Below, one piece after another: positions 18,338 through 27,865 of a stretch of DNA of 64,000 nucleotides. The position numbers and the translations under genes were made by a program. The notes under the pieces are model-generated. The model did not search any database, was not told the origin of the DNA, and worked only from the letters and a program-made list of their open reading frames with translations. The DNA comes from Vibrio profundi (GTDB lineage: Bacteria; Pseudomonadota; Gammaproteobacteria; Enterobacterales; Vibrionaceae), in the NCBI RefSeq assembly GCF_005281835.1, contig NZ_RZIS01000004.1:1-64000 (forward strand). The letters are read 5' to 3'. Position 1 is the stretch's first letter, and every line of letters begins with the position of its first letter.

Positions 18338-20989
18338 ATGTTAAAGAGAAACTTAATTGCAGTATCAGTGCTCGTGGGGTTAGCGGGTTGTGCGGTGACA
18401 CAATCTTCAGAGCAAAAGGTTGTTAACTCACTAGCAGATAACTTGGACATTCAATATCAGGTACTGACTAATCATGGGGCAAATCAAGGGTTAGCCTGTC
18501 AGGATCTGGGTGCTGAATGGGCGTCATGTAACAAAGTGAACATGACCATGGTTAATCAAGGTGCAGCCATTGATTCTAAGGATTGGGCGATTTACTTCCA
18601 CAGCATTCGCTTGATTCTGGATGTCGACAACGAGCAGTTTAAGATTTCTCGTGTGACGGGAGACTTACACAAACTGGAACCAACCGAGAAGTTTGATGGT
18701 TTTGCGGCTGGCGAAGAAGTGGTGTTACCGCTAATTGGTGAATATTGGCAGTTATTCGAAACTGACTTTATGCCAGGAGCATTTGTGACAGCGCCAAACG
18801 CAGAACCAAGAATCATCGCGTCTCTTGATACCGAGGACGTCGCTTCCTTTGTGACGGGATTAGAGGGCGATAACCTTAAGCGTACTCCGGATGATAATAA
18901 TGTGCTGGCGACAGCGGTTTCTCGCTTTGAAAACAATCAAGATATTGCTACGCAAGATGTCACAAGTACATTACTGCCAACTCCTATGTCGGTAGAAGTT
19001 GGTAAAGGTATTGTCGATATATCTAATGGTATTGACCTGCCTGAAGATGTCTTCGATGCAGCGCAGTACTCCGCAATTGAAAACCGTTCTGAAGTGGTAA
19101 ATGTGAATATTAGCGGTGATCTCCCTGTGAGCGTCACTGTTGTTCCTGCTGATTTCACAGCTGACTTAGCAAAATCTGGTGCGTACGAATTAACTATCCA
19201 AAATAGCGGGATTGAAATTAAAGCGTTCGACAAAACGGGTGCGTTCTATGCCGTGCAGTCTATCTTTGGCCTGATAGACAGTCAGAATGCTGAGTCGTTA
19301 CCACAACTTTCGATTCAAGATGCTCCGCGCTTTGATTATCGCGGTGTGATGGTAGATGTTGCGCGTAACTTCCATTCAAAGGACGCCATTTTGGCAACGC
19401 TGGACCAAATGGCCGCGTACAAAATGAATAAACTTCATCTTCACCTTACAGATGACGAAGGGTGGCGTATCGAGATCCCTGGATTACCAGAGCTGACAGA
19501 CATCGGATCAAATCGTTGTTTTGATTTGGAAGAAAAAAGCTGTCTTTTCCCTCAACTAGGCTCTGGCCCAACTTCTGATAATTTTGGTTCTGGCTTCTTT
19601 AGTAAGACCGATTACGTAGAAATCTTAAAATACGCGAAAGCACGTGGTATTGAAGTCATCCCTGAAATCGATATGCCTGCTCACGCACGTTCGGCCGTTG
19701 TTTCGATGGAAGCGCGTTATCAAAGGTTGATGGAAGCAGGGAAAGAAGCACAAGCTAATGAATATCGTTTAATGGACCCTCAAGATACGTCTAATGTCAC
19801 AACGGTTCAGTTCTACGATAAACAGAGTTTCATCAACCCATGTTTAGAGTCATCCACTCGCTTTGTCGATAAGGTGATTTCTGAAGTAGCGATGATGCAC
19901 CAAGAAGCAGGGGCTCCTCTAACTACGTGGCACTTCGGTGGTGACGAAGCGAAAAATATTAAGTTTGGTGCAGGCTTCCAAGACGTTAATGCTAAAGACA
20001 AAGTGGCTTGGAAGGGGACCATAGATCAAAGTGAGCAAGATAAGCCTTTCGCACAATCTCCACAATGTCAGAACCTAATTGCTAGCGGCGCCGTGAGTGA
20101 TTTTGGCCATTTACCAAGTTATTTCGCTGAGGAAGTTTCTAAGATAGTCGCAGACAAAGGGATCCCTCACTTCCAAGCGTGGCAAGATGGTTTGAAATAT
20201 AGCGAAGGAGCAGCAGCTTACGCGACTGAAAGTACACGCGTTAACTTCTGGGACGTATTGTATTGGGGCGGTACGGCATCGGTCTACGATTGGTCTAAGA
20301 AAGGCTATGATGTAATTGTTTCTAACCCTGATTATGTCTACATGGATATGCCTTATGAGGTGGATCCGAAAGAGCGCGGTTATTACTGGGCAACTCGTGC
20401 AACGGACACGCGCAAGATGTTTGGGTTTGCACCAGAGAACATGCCACAGAATGCAGAAACCTCATTAGATCGTGACGGTAACGGATTTACAGGAAAAGGC
20501 GAAGTTGACGCAAAACCATTCTATGGCTTGTCGGCTCAACTATGGTCGGAAACCGTGCGTACCGATGAACAATACGAGTACATGGTTTTCCCACGCGTGC
20601 TAGCAGCCGCGGAGCGAGCATGGCACAAAGCAGAATGGGAAAACGACTACAAAGTGGGAGTGGAGTATTCACAAAACTCTAAGTTGGTGGACCAAGACGC
20701 ATTGAACCGTGATTTCAATCGGTTTGCGAATATTTTAGGGCAACGTGAACTTGCTAAGTTGGAGCGCTCGGGTATTGACTACCGATTGCCTGTTCCAGGT
20801 GCAAAAATTGAAGAAGGGAAACTCGCGATGAATGTCCAGTTCCCTGGTGTGGAGCTTCAATACTCATTGAATGGTGAAGATTGGATTTCCTATTCTGAGG
20901 GTGACCGTCCAAGCGTTGAAGGGGAAGTGTTTGTTCGCTCCGTCTCTGCAACCGGTGAAAAAGTGAGTCGAGTTACCAGCGTGAAGTAA
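18338..20989 (+). CDS. chb: Chitobiase (N,N'-diacetylchitobiase, GH20 lipoprotein)
   Basis: A beta-N-acetylhexosaminidase that splits chitobiose into GlcNAc. The ATG at 18338 gives 883 residues, the length of V. harveyi Chb, and a lipoprotein signal ending at GLAGC (Cys18). An N-terminal carbohydrate-binding-type domain (about 30-190) precedes the GH20 N domain and the catalytic barrel from about 335 (YRGVMVDVARNFHS, LHLHLTDDEGWRIEIPGLPEL). The catalytic pair is D536-E537 in WHFGGDEAK. A C-terminal Ig-like domain follows. The frame extends upstream to 18215 but without a ribosome site or signal. Neighbouring chitoporin suggests a chitin-use locus. Confidence 0.96.
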   Translation: MLKRNLIAVSVLVGLAGCAVTQSSEQKVVNSLADNLDIQYQVLTNHGANQGLACQDLGAEWASCNKVNMTMVNQGAAIDSKDWAIYFHSIRLILDVDNEQFKISRVTGDLHKLEPTEKFDGFAAGEEVVLPLIGEYWQLFETDFMPGAFVTAPNAEPRIIASLDTEDVASFVTGLEGDNLKRTPDDNNVLATAVSRFENNQDIATQDVTSTLLPTPMSVEVGKGIVDISNGIDLPEDVFDAAQYSAIENRSEVVNVNISGDLPVSVTVVPADFTADLAKSGAYELTIQNSGIEIKAFDKTGAFYAVQSIFGLIDSQNAESLPQLSIQDAPRFDYRGVMVDVARNFHSKDAILATLDQMAAYKMNKLHLHLTDDEGWRIEIPGLPELTDIGSNRCFDLEEKSCLFPQLGSGPTSDNFGSGFFSKTDYVEILKYAKARGIEVIPEIDMPAHARSAVVSMEARYQRLMEAGKEAQANEYRLMDPQDTSNVTTVQFYDKQSFINPCLESSTRFVDKVISEVAMMHQEAGAPLTTWHFGGDEAKNIKFGAGFQDVNAKDKVAWKGTIDQSEQDKPFAQSPQCQNLIASGAVSDFGHLPSYFAEEVSKIVADKGIPHFQAWQDGLKYSEGAAAYATESTRVNFWDVLYWGGTASVYDWSKKGYDVIVSNPDYVYMDMPYEVDPKERGYYWATRATDTRKMFGFAPENMPQNAETSLDRDGNGFTGKGEVDAKPFYGLSAQLWSETVRTDEQYEYMVFPRVLAAAERAWHKAEWENDYKVGVEYSQNSKLVDQDALNRDFNRFANILGQRELAKLERSGIDYRLPVPGAKIEEGKLAMNVQFPGVELQYSLNGEDWISYSEGDRPSVEGEVFVRSVSATGEKVSRVTSVK

Positions 20990-21001
20990 CGCGATAATCA
21001 A

Positions 21002-21037
21002 GAGGCTCTCTGGGTATCAGGGAGCCTCGTATTTATA
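21002..21037 (+). terminator. Possible terminator of chb
   Basis: Stem GAGGCTC/GAGCCTC (21002-21028), extendable by G-T pairs, followed by only a weak T-rich tail. Confidence 0.5.
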
Positions 21038-21177
21038 TGAGTTATTAAACAGCCCGTCCATTGATAATGTTAGTGATATAGATCTCATTATTCTCGTCAA
21101 AAATTAAGTCACACCTAAAAACGTCTAAATCCAGCGTGACCAAGATATACAAATCTATCATTAAGCCTTATTTTTGT

Positions 21178-21192
21178 GTGATCTGGATCTTT
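21178..21192 (+). promoter_or_regulatory. Element shared by two porin upstream regions (copy 1)
   Basis: GTGATCTGGATCTTT matches GTGATTTGGATCCTT at 25598-25612 in 13 of 15 bases. The two copies stand 244 and 272 bases before their respective porin starts. The core TGATYTGGATC also occurs in the FNR-like site at 16047. The binding factor is unknown; a CRP/FNR-family protein is a guess. Confidence 0.45.
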
Positions 21193-21278
21193 CTTTGTTT
21201 GTTCTAAATTTCGTTGAGTTATTTTTATGTTTTTAACTCATTGATTATTAAGTTAAAAATATCTTTGTGGTTTTTGAG

Positions 21279-21294
21279 TGTGAAGGGGATCACT
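21279..21294 (+). promoter_or_regulatory. CRP-like site before the KdgM-type porin gene
   Basis: TGTGA-AGGGGA-TCACT matches the CRP consensus TGTGA-N6-TCACA at 9 of 10 key positions, about 140 bases before the ATG. Catabolite control would fit a porin for sugars. Confidence 0.6.
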
Positions 21295-21435
21295 GATGAA
21301 TTACTTTTATTTTTCAGGGCGAATTAAATGGAGCAATATGAGTGACATGCCAGGGAGGCAACCCCATTATTAGCGGTCAAGGTGAATGATATACCGACGA
21401 GGAACCGCAAAAATTTAAAATAAAGGCAGTTTATT

Positions 21436-22140
21436 ATGAAAAAAGTTATCGCATTAAGTGCACTTTCTCTTGCTTTCGCTTCTAGCGCTTTTGCTGGTTC
21501 TTCTTACGTTACAGGTAACCTTCAGTTCCATACTGATAGCGATAAGATGCATGGCTCAGATGTGACTTCTACACTAGAAGCGGGTCATACATTTGACAAT
21601 TCTTTAGGCGGCTTTACGGTTTACACTGAGTTTGACGGTATTCAACTGGGTAATATGGCTACTGAACCAACAGCAACGGATCGTGGTTCAATGGATTCTG
21701 TGTACACAACTGTAGGCGGTGAGCAATCATTCAGCATTAATGATAACTTATGGGTAGCTGCAGGTTACCAGCACGTGATTTATCAAGGCGACACTCTACA
21801 GTACCGCCCATTAGTGAAAATCGGCTACAACTTTGATAACGGTCTTCAACTAAGCAACCGTACTCGTGCTCACATGCACGAAGAAAGCGGTAACGACACA
21901 GATTTCCGCTTTGATACTCGCATTGCATACGCTTTGAATGACGACATTGCATTAAGCTACAACAACGTTTACGTAATGGCTGGCGACACAGATGCAAATG
22001 GTGACGCTAAAGATAGCTCAATGGACCATGAGCTTCGTGCTACTTGGACTCGTCAAGGCGTACAACCTTACTTTGAGTTCCGTAACCAAGGCGATAACAC
22101 AAACAATGCATTCGTATTTGGTGCTTCTTACGGCTTCTAA
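21436..22140 (+). CDS. KdgM-type oligosaccharide outer-membrane porin
   Basis: A 234-residue outer-membrane protein with a signal peptide cleaved after about residue 20 (SSAFA). The mature part is a series of short amphipathic strands ending in the outer-membrane signature ...VFGASYGF with a C-terminal Phe. Size and end blocks (YFEFRNQGDN) match the 12-stranded KdgM monomeric porins, which pass oligogalacturonate or other acidic oligosaccharides. The actual substrate here is unknown; the chitobiase neighbour makes an amino-sugar or related oligosaccharide possible. Ribosome site AAAGG is 10 bases upstream. It ends at a strong terminator. Confidence 0.8.
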   Translation: MKKVIALSALSLAFASSAFAGSSYVTGNLQFHTDSDKMHGSDVTSTLEAGHTFDNSLGGFTVYTEFDGIQLGNMATEPTATDRGSMDSVYTTVGGEQSFSINDNLWVAAGYQHVIYQGDTLQYRPLVKIGYNFDNGLQLSNRTRAHMHEESGNDTDFRFDTRIAYALNDDIALSYNNVYVMAGDTDANGDAKDSSMDHELRATWTRQGVQPYFEFRNQGDNTNNAFVFGASYGF

Positions 22141-22192
22141 TGCGTAATCAATTCTTTACTTAACTTACTGTCCATATGTCTTAAGTAAAAAC

Positions 22193-22224
22193 AAAGAGCC
22201 TCGCAATTGCGAGGCTCTTTTTGT
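22193..22224. terminator. Bidirectional terminator between porin and DUF411 genes
   Basis: Palindrome AAAGAGCCTCGCA/TGCGAGGCTCTTT with T-runs on both strands, between convergent genes. Confidence 0.9.
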
Positions 22225-22239
22225 ATGTAAGACGGGAGA

Positions 22240-22680
22240 TTAGTTGCCTTGGTAATGGCGGTATTCGAATACTTGGCCTTTGTCGTTAAAGGCGTAAACA
22301 GAGTACTCGTCTTTCTTATCTCCATATTCCATTCCCGGAGAACCCATCGGCATACCAGGTACAGCTAAGCCTTTTGCGTTACGTGGCGGGTTTTCTAGAA
22401 AGGCTTTTACGTCTTCAGCAGGCACGTGACCTTCAAAAACATAACCATTGATTTCAGCGGTATGGCAAGAAGCGAGCTCTTGAGTGACTCCTAACTTCTG
22501 TTTGATAGGGTTCATGTCTTCATGCAATTTTTCTTCAACATTGAACCCTGCTTCTTTCATGTGCTCTGTCCATTCAGTACAGCACCCACAGTAAGGAGAT
22601 TTGTGGTTTAAAACATCGGTCGCTAAAGCTTGGCCTGAAATTAAAGTAAGAGCGGCGATAGCGATGGCTTTATTGATCAT
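22240..22680 (-). CDS. DUF411 periplasmic metal-binding protein
   Basis: A 146-residue exported protein; signal peptide to about residue 20 (QALA). The family motif is YCGCC at residues 30-34, followed by CHTA and GHVPAEDV. A Met-rich stretch, PGMPMGSPGM, could bind Cu(I). DUF411 proteins commonly accompany copper-resistance genes, and here the gene begins 2 bases after copA, so it belongs to the same CueR-type transcript. A copper-binding or chaperone role is inferred from motif and context. Confidence 0.88.
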   Translation of the reverse strand: MINKAIAIAALTLISGQALATDVLNHKSPYCGCCTEWTEHMKEAGFNVEEKLHEDMNPIKQKLGVTQELASCHTAEINGYVFEGHVPAEDVKAFLENPPRNAKGLAVPGMPMGSPGMEYGDKKDEYSVYAFNDKGQVFEYRHYQGN

Positions 22681-22682
22681 AG

Positions 22683-25397
22683 TTAACCTCGTTTATGACT
22701 ATGTTGATTCTTTAAAGTGGAGTGTTGAGGCTCAAATAGCCTTAATCGGTTGGCATTACTTACAACGGTAATTGATGAGAGCGCCATTGCCGCACCTGCG
22801 ACAACAGGGCTAAGTAAAAAGCCAAATATTGGATAAAGAACGCCAGCGGCGATCGGAATCCCGAGAGAGTTGTAAACAAAAGCACCAAATAAGTTTTGCT
22901 TCATATTCTTTACTGTTGCTTGCGATAATTTGATGGCATTGCTTACGGCTAAGGGAGAAGAGTTAAGCAAAGTCATCTGTGCACTTTCGATTGCGACATC
23001 ACTGCCGCTCCCCATTGCTATTCCTATATCTGCTTGTGCTAATGCAGGCGCGTCATTAATGCCATCACCAACCATCGCAACGATGGTCGAGTTTTGTTGC
23101 AGTGCTTGAATATGCGCTGCTTTTTGGTCTGGCAATACTTCAGCTATGACTTCATCGATACCAAGCTGTCCAGCGATAAGGTGAGCGACTTGTTGATTGT
23201 CTCCGGTGAGCATCACCGTATGAATCCCTGCTTGTTTTAACTGTGATACAGCTAAAATACTGTCTTCTTTTATTGTGTCGGAGATACTCAGTGCACCTTG
23301 TAATTCGCCATTTATTGCGATGAGCACAGGCGTACAACCAGAGCGGGTACTTTGCTCTAGGAATTCATCGGCCATCTTAGTATCGATCTTCAAGTTCTGG
23401 ATATAGGAATAAGAGCCAATTTGAATGAATTTACCATCGATTGTCGCTTCAATTCCTTGACCTCGGTGGTTATTGAAGGTGGTTACTGAGTAAGGTGTTA
23501 GCTGTTCTTGTTCTGCGAATAAACAAATCGCTTTGGCTAACGGATGCTCAGACTGCAACTCGGCAGAGTAGGCCAGTTTAAGTAACTCTGATGATTCCAG
23601 AGTTGGACTAAATATGTTTTGGAGAGTGGGTTTTCCTTGTGTAAGGGTACCCGTTTTATCAAATACGACGGTTTGCACTTTGCTTGCCGATTGAAGCACA
23701 TCCGCATCTTTGATTAAGACGCCAAACTCAGCCGCTTTACCTACGCCAACAGTGATTGATAGTGGCGTTGCAAGGCCAAGCGCACATGGGCAAGCAATGA
23801 TCAGAACCGTAGTCGAGACAACTAACATATAACTGGCGCTAGGCTGTGGACCAACCAAAAACCAAACTAATGCGGCAATTACGGCGATTATGACAACAAC
23901 AGGCACGAACACGGCTGAAACTGAATCGGCTAGTTTGGCAATAGCCGGTTTGCTACTTTGAGCTTGTCGAACCATTTGAATGATGCGAGCCAGCATAGTG
24001 TCAGAGCCAATACCGGATGCTTCGATTAGAATACTTCCGTCACCGTTGATGGTTCCAGTCGCGACAGAGTCGCCCACATTTTTTAGGACAGGTAATGGCT
24101 CGCCCGTTAGCATTGACTCATCGATATAGGTGTTGCCTTGCCTGACGATACCATCGACGGGTACTTTCTCTCCTGGCTTGATTCTAATCATCATACCGAG
24201 CTCGATGGCTTCTACTGAGATAGAACGGTCTTTGCCTTCTACTACTAGCGTAGCGGTTTGGGGTTGAAGATTAATTAAAGCTTGCAGCGATTGAGTCGTT
24301 CTTGCCTTGGCTTTGGCTTCAATATAATGACCTAGTGATATTAGGCCGATGATCATAGCGCTGGCTTCAAAGTACACGTGACGAGATTCCAACGGGAACC
24401 AGTTTGGAGCTATCACAACAAGCATGGAATAGAACCACGCAGCACCAGTCCCTAAGGCGACAAGAGTATCCATGGTGGCGCGTTTATGTCGAATGGATTG
24501 CCATGCATTACTGAAAAAGCTACGTCCAGACGTCGCTAGTAATACAAAGCAAATAATACCGATGAGCCCCCAACCAATTTGATCGGCTTGAGTATTGATC
24601 ATCATCGAGCCACCAACTACTCCCCACGCCATTAAAGGAATACCTAAAGCTAGAGCTAAGGCTGAGTTTCTTTGGTGTGAACGTTGAATGGCGTGCTGCT
24701 TTTGTTGCTGTTTCTGTTGTTGTTCTTTTGGATCGTCGACAAACTCGGCGTGATAGCCTGCAGATTCAACAAGGTGGGTGATCTCATCTGCTAATGCCTC
24801 TTTTAGAGAAGAGCTAAATAAGACGGCACTTTGTTCCGCAAGATTAATTTGAACCTTATCAACCAAGTCTGACTTTAAGATTGCTTGCTCTACAGAGGCC
24901 ACGCAGCTTGCGCATGTCATGCCTTGGATGAGTATATGATAAGAGTACTGACTGTACGTTACCGGGCCAGCTGTAGGCTGTTGCTCTTCTATAGGAGTTG
25001 TCGAAGTCTGTTCTGAAAATGGAGCCGCTGAATACCCTAAAATATCCACCGCTTGAATGACATCAGTCTCACTTAAAGCGGTAAACAGTTTAAGATCGGT
25101 TTTAGTCACCTCGATAGATTCGACTTTCGGGTTAGCTTCAAAGTGGTCTTTCACTTTCGTTACGCATTTCCCACAGTTCAGGCCGCTTAAGTGCATGTGA
25201 AGATCGGCGCCTAATTGGTAGCCGACGTTTTCAATGTTTTTTTGAAGTTCTTGATAAGTTAGTGGTGTCGAGATATCCAGCTGAGTCGGTGAAATATGAT
25301 TGATCTGGCTACGGTCATCAGCTAACAAGGCGCGTTTTAACTTATTCGCACACCCCATACAGCTTAATCCTGTTAGTGGCACCACATAATGATTCAT
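22683..25397 (-). CDS. copA: Copper-exporting P1B-type ATPase CopA
   Basis: A 904-residue inner-membrane Cu(I) export ATPase. Three N-terminal CxxC metal-binding domains are seen (Cys13/16, 75/78, 162/165); only the third has the canonical GMTCASC sequence. A Gln/Lys-rich linker (about 224-236) leads to the membrane domain. Key motifs are TGEP (431-434), the transmembrane CPC (536-538), the phosphorylated DKTGT (580-584) and the hinge GDGINDAP. E. coli CopA has two metal-binding domains, so this protein is longer. Transcription from a MerR-type promoter upstream is clearly indicated; DUF411 gene follows. Confidence 0.97.
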   Translation of the reverse strand: MNHYVVPLTGLSCMGCANKLKRALLADDRSQINHISPTQLDISTPLTYQELQKNIENVGYQLGADLHMHLSGLNCGKCVTKVKDHFEANPKVESIEVTKTDLKLFTALSETDVIQAVDILGYSAAPFSEQTSTTPIEEQQPTAGPVTYSQYSYHILIQGMTCASCVASVEQAILKSDLVDKVQINLAEQSAVLFSSSLKEALADEITHLVESAGYHAEFVDDPKEQQQKQQQKQHAIQRSHQRNSALALALGIPLMAWGVVGGSMMINTQADQIGWGLIGIICFVLLATSGRSFFSNAWQSIRHKRATMDTLVALGTGAAWFYSMLVVIAPNWFPLESRHVYFEASAMIIGLISLGHYIEAKAKARTTQSLQALINLQPQTATLVVEGKDRSISVEAIELGMMIRIKPGEKVPVDGIVRQGNTYIDESMLTGEPLPVLKNVGDSVATGTINGDGSILIEASGIGSDTMLARIIQMVRQAQSSKPAIAKLADSVSAVFVPVVVIIAVIAALVWFLVGPQPSASYMLVVSTTVLIIACPCALGLATPLSITVGVGKAAEFGVLIKDADVLQSASKVQTVVFDKTGTLTQGKPTLQNIFSPTLESSELLKLAYSAELQSEHPLAKAICLFAEQEQLTPYSVTTFNNHRGQGIEATIDGKFIQIGSYSYIQNLKIDTKMADEFLEQSTRSGCTPVLIAINGELQGALSISDTIKEDSILAVSQLKQAGIHTVMLTGDNQQVAHLIAGQLGIDEVIAEVLPDQKAAHIQALQQNSTIVAMVGDGINDAPALAQADIGIAMGSGSDVAIESAQMTLLNSSPLAVSNAIKLSQATVKNMKQNLFGAFVYNSLGIPIAAGVLYPIFGFLLSPVVAGAAMALSSITVVSNANRLRLFEPQHSTLKNQHSHKRG

Positions 25398-25426
25398 TTC
25401 GACTCTCCATCTCTTATCTAACGCTA

Positions 25427-25457
25427 AAGATAAACCTTACCTTAAGGGGAAGGTCAA
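25427..25457 (-). promoter_or_regulatory. CueR-type promoter of copA
   Basis: On the minus strand: -35 TTGACC (25452-25457), a 19-base spacer, and -10 TATCTT (25427-25432). The overlong spacer contains ACCTTCCCC-TTAAGGTAAGGT, like the E. coli copA operator ACCTTCC...GGAAGGT. A 19-base spacer bridged by a dyad is the hallmark of MerR-family activation, here by a CueR homologue encoded elsewhere. Confidence 0.85.
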
Positions 25458-25883
25458 TCATCATTTTGCTGATTGGTTGAAATCAACAAAACGTTAATTC
25501 TCTCGAATTCACATCGATTTTGACGTTTTTACTTGCGAGACACTTCAAAGTTCCTCCTCAATAAAAATAAAGTTCCCCTAAAGCCAAAATAAATAGAGTG
25601 ATTTGGATCCTTGTTAGTGAGTTTTTGGGGCCATTTAATTTGCAGAAGGTCACACGTTAAAATGGTTTTAACGAAAGGTTTTTTTATATTTAGTTTATAA
25701 CTTACTGTTTTTTATTGTTTTACTTGTTTTTATAAAACTGCGTTTTGATGCGCGTCTGATTTAATATCCGAATGTTTTTTTAAGAAAAAAAAGTTTGCCA
25801 TATTTGCCTCGTCCATAAATAGAACGTTCGTTTAAAGCACTAGCTGACAACGGAATACACAAAAAATAATAGGGGTTAATCTT
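25458..25883. other. Control region of chitoporin
   Basis: About 425 AT-rich bases with long T and A runs (25670-25800) and no plausible gene. It includes copy 2 of the shared porin element (25598-25612). The ribosome site AGGGG lies 9 bases before the chiP ATG. Confidence 0.65.
25598..25612 (+). promoter_or_regulatory. Element shared by two porin upstream regions (copy 2)
   Basis: GTGATTTGGATCCTT, 13 of 15 bases identical to 21178-21192. See that entry. Confidence 0.45.
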
Positions 25884-27038
25884 ATGTCTACTTTTAAAAA
25901 GACATTGCTAGGAGCGGCTGTTTCTACATTGATGCTAAGCGGTGGTGCGTACGCAGAAGGTGCTAACAGTGATGCAGCAAAAAACTATTTAACTAAAGAC
26001 TCTTTTGCATACGAAGTGTACGGCATTATAGCGATGCAAGCGGCTTATCGTGATTATGATTCAGGCAGCAGCGCGACAGATGACAATCTGGGTGGCACGC
26101 AATTAAATAACGAATCACGTATTGGTTTCCGTGGTAAGAAAGATTTTGCTAACTTCGGCCCAACGTTTATCTGGCAAATCGAAGGTGGTTATGTCGATCC
26201 AAGCTTCGGTGGTGAAGGCGCAGGGCTAGGTGAACGTGACACATTCGTAGGCTTTGAAAGTGAGTCACTCGGTCAAATTCGCCTAGGTCGCGTATTAACT
26301 CCTATGTATGAACTTGTCGATTGGCCAGCATCAAACCCTGGATTGGGTGATGTATATGACTGGGGTGGTGCTATTGGTGGCGCAAAATACCAAGATCGTC
26401 AATCAAACACTATCCGTTGGGATAGCCCTATGTACAACGATGCATTGTCTTTTGATGTTGCGGTTGGCGCAGGCGATAAAGCTGGCTTGGGTGAAGGTAA
26501 TGACTACTGGAGTGGCCTAGCTGCACACTACAAACTGGGGCCAATTCAATTTGATGCCGCATATGAAGCAAACCGCAACGTCGAGTCTGAATCGATTAAA
26601 GACACAAATGGAAATGTAACGACCCAGCACCTTTGGGATAATGATACTTACTTAGTTGGTCTTCAAGGTTGGTTTGATAACGGTATTTCTTTCTATGCGC
26701 AGTATAAGATGATGGAAGCGAGTGCGAATAACGGCACTAAAGAGAAACAAAACGCAATGTCTTCGGCAATTATGTACACCACGGGTGATTGGCAGTACAA
26801 ACTGGGCTACGCAGCTAACTTCGATTTAGAGCGTAACGGACAAACTATTGATAATACAGGTGATGACGTGTTGTCTGCTCAGGTGATGTACTTCGTCGAC
26901 CCATCAGCAGTACTTTATGTGCGTGCTCGTACTCTAGATTTTGGTGATGGCGCGACGTCTATCGATACTTCTGGCGATGCACGCTGGAAATCAGCCGATT
27001 ACGATGAGTTCTCTGTAGGTGTTGAATACTACTTCTAA
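25884..27038 (+). CDS. chiP: Chitoporin ChiP
   Basis: A 384-residue outer-membrane porin for chitooligosaccharides. The signal peptide ends at about residue 24 (GGAYA). The mature part follows Vibrio chitoporin closely: NSDAAKNYLT, the constriction region FLWQIEGGYVDPSFGGEGAG (here FIWQ...), LGRVLTPMYELVDWPASNPG and the terminal FSVGVEYYF. In V. harveyi ChiP is a very high-affinity trimer, essential for taking chitin fragments into the periplasm. No other chitin genes are adjacent except chb 5 kb away. Confidence 0.93.
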   Translation: MSTFKKTLLGAAVSTLMLSGGAYAEGANSDAAKNYLTKDSFAYEVYGIIAMQAAYRDYDSGSSATDDNLGGTQLNNESRIGFRGKKDFANFGPTFIWQIEGGYVDPSFGGEGAGLGERDTFVGFESESLGQIRLGRVLTPMYELVDWPASNPGLGDVYDWGGAIGGAKYQDRQSNTIRWDSPMYNDALSFDVAVGAGDKAGLGEGNDYWSGLAAHYKLGPIQFDAAYEANRNVESESIKDTNGNVTTQHLWDNDTYLVGLQGWFDNGISFYAQYKMMEASANNGTKEKQNAMSSAIMYTTGDWQYKLGYAANFDLERNGQTIDNTGDDVLSAQVMYFVDPSAVLYVRARTLDFGDGATSIDTSGDARWKSADYDEFSVGVEYYF

Positions 27039-27092
27039 TCAGAATCTGACAAAAGTTATGTATCAACATCGTAGATTAATGTAATGCAAATC

Positions 27093-27119
27093 AAGGGTAT
27101 GCGAGTCATACCCTTTCCT
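27093..27119 (+). terminator. Terminator of chiP
   Basis: Perfect 9-bp stem AAGGGTATG/CATACCCTT with loop CGAGT and a short pyrimidine tail. Its presence argues against the longer upstream start of the next frame. Confidence 0.65.
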
Positions 27120-27140
27120 CGTTCAATATTGGTAATCGTT

Positions 27141-27755
27141 ATGAAACTGAAAAACTCTTTAATGCTAGGCGCTATTCCACTGCTTTTTTCATCCCTTGCG
27201 TTGGCGAGTGGAACATTGACGCTTCAACAAGAAATTGTTCCTCAAGTCTTAAATGGTGAGGCGATCGCGTCTTCTCACTTTACGGCCCAAAACACACTGT
27301 TGTTAAAAGAAGGAGAAAACCAACTTGCTCTTACGGTTGGGCAAATTGTGTTTGAAGACGGTAAGCGCAGGAAGTACGACTCACAGCCAATTTTGTTGAA
27401 CTTTGAAGCAGAACAAGATCAATCTTTGTCGATTCACTATAAGACATTCAGAACGATTGAAGACGCTAAAAAGTTTGAACGTTCTCCTGAACTTACGTTT
27501 ACCAGCGACGATGGGGACGCGGTTGATTTTGAGTTAGTTCAGCTGAGCAAAGGGGGCTTACAAGGCTTCCGTGATTTTGAACGTGAAGTTGCTGATTACA
27601 ACGCCAAAGCTGGCAATGATGTAGCCGGACATACTAAAACCGTGGTGCCTAAATCATCGGTAAAAAGCGTAGCGGTATTGCAAAGTGAGTTTGCTGAGTT
27701 GAATGCAGAACAGCAGCAAGAATTCATGCAATGGGCGATGCGCAATTTAAAGTAA
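27141..27755 (+). CDS. DUF2057 family exported protein
   Basis: A 204-residue protein with a signal peptide to about residue 22 (SLALA). GTLTLQQEIVPQVLNGE and ENQLALTVGQIVFEDG are the DUF2057 (YccT) pattern. Function is unknown; the product is likely periplasmic. The ATG at 27141 is chosen because the frame upstream (from 27084) runs through the chiP terminator and would spoil the signal peptide. Confidence 0.85.
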   Translation: MKLKNSLMLGAIPLLFSSLALASGTLTLQQEIVPQVLNGEAIASSHFTAQNTLLLKEGENQLALTVGQIVFEDGKRRKYDSQPILLNFEAEQDQSLSIHYKTFRTIEDAKKFERSPELTFTSDDGDAVDFELVQLSKGGLQGFRDFEREVADYNAKAGNDVAGHTKTVVPKSSVKSVAVLQSEFAELNAEQQQEFMQWAMRNLK

Positions 27756-27865
27756 TTTCTAGCATTGTAGATTTACCTTAGGGTGGTAAAATGTCGCCAC
27801 TTTTATCCTTGTATCCGCAGACGGCGCCGTTAAAGCCGCTGCACATCCATCTCTAAGGTATTTAA

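Larger units (their letters stand above)
20990..21435. other. Control region of the KdgM-type porin gene
   Basis: About 445 bases with no convincing gene. It holds the chb terminator, a 15-base element shared with the chitoporin upstream region (21178-21192), a CRP-like site (21279-21294), and the ribosome site AAAGG before the ATG. Confidence 0.7.

Noticed and set aside
27084..27140. Longer start of the DUF2057 gene
   Set aside because: It overlaps the chiP terminator and puts charged residues before the signal peptide.
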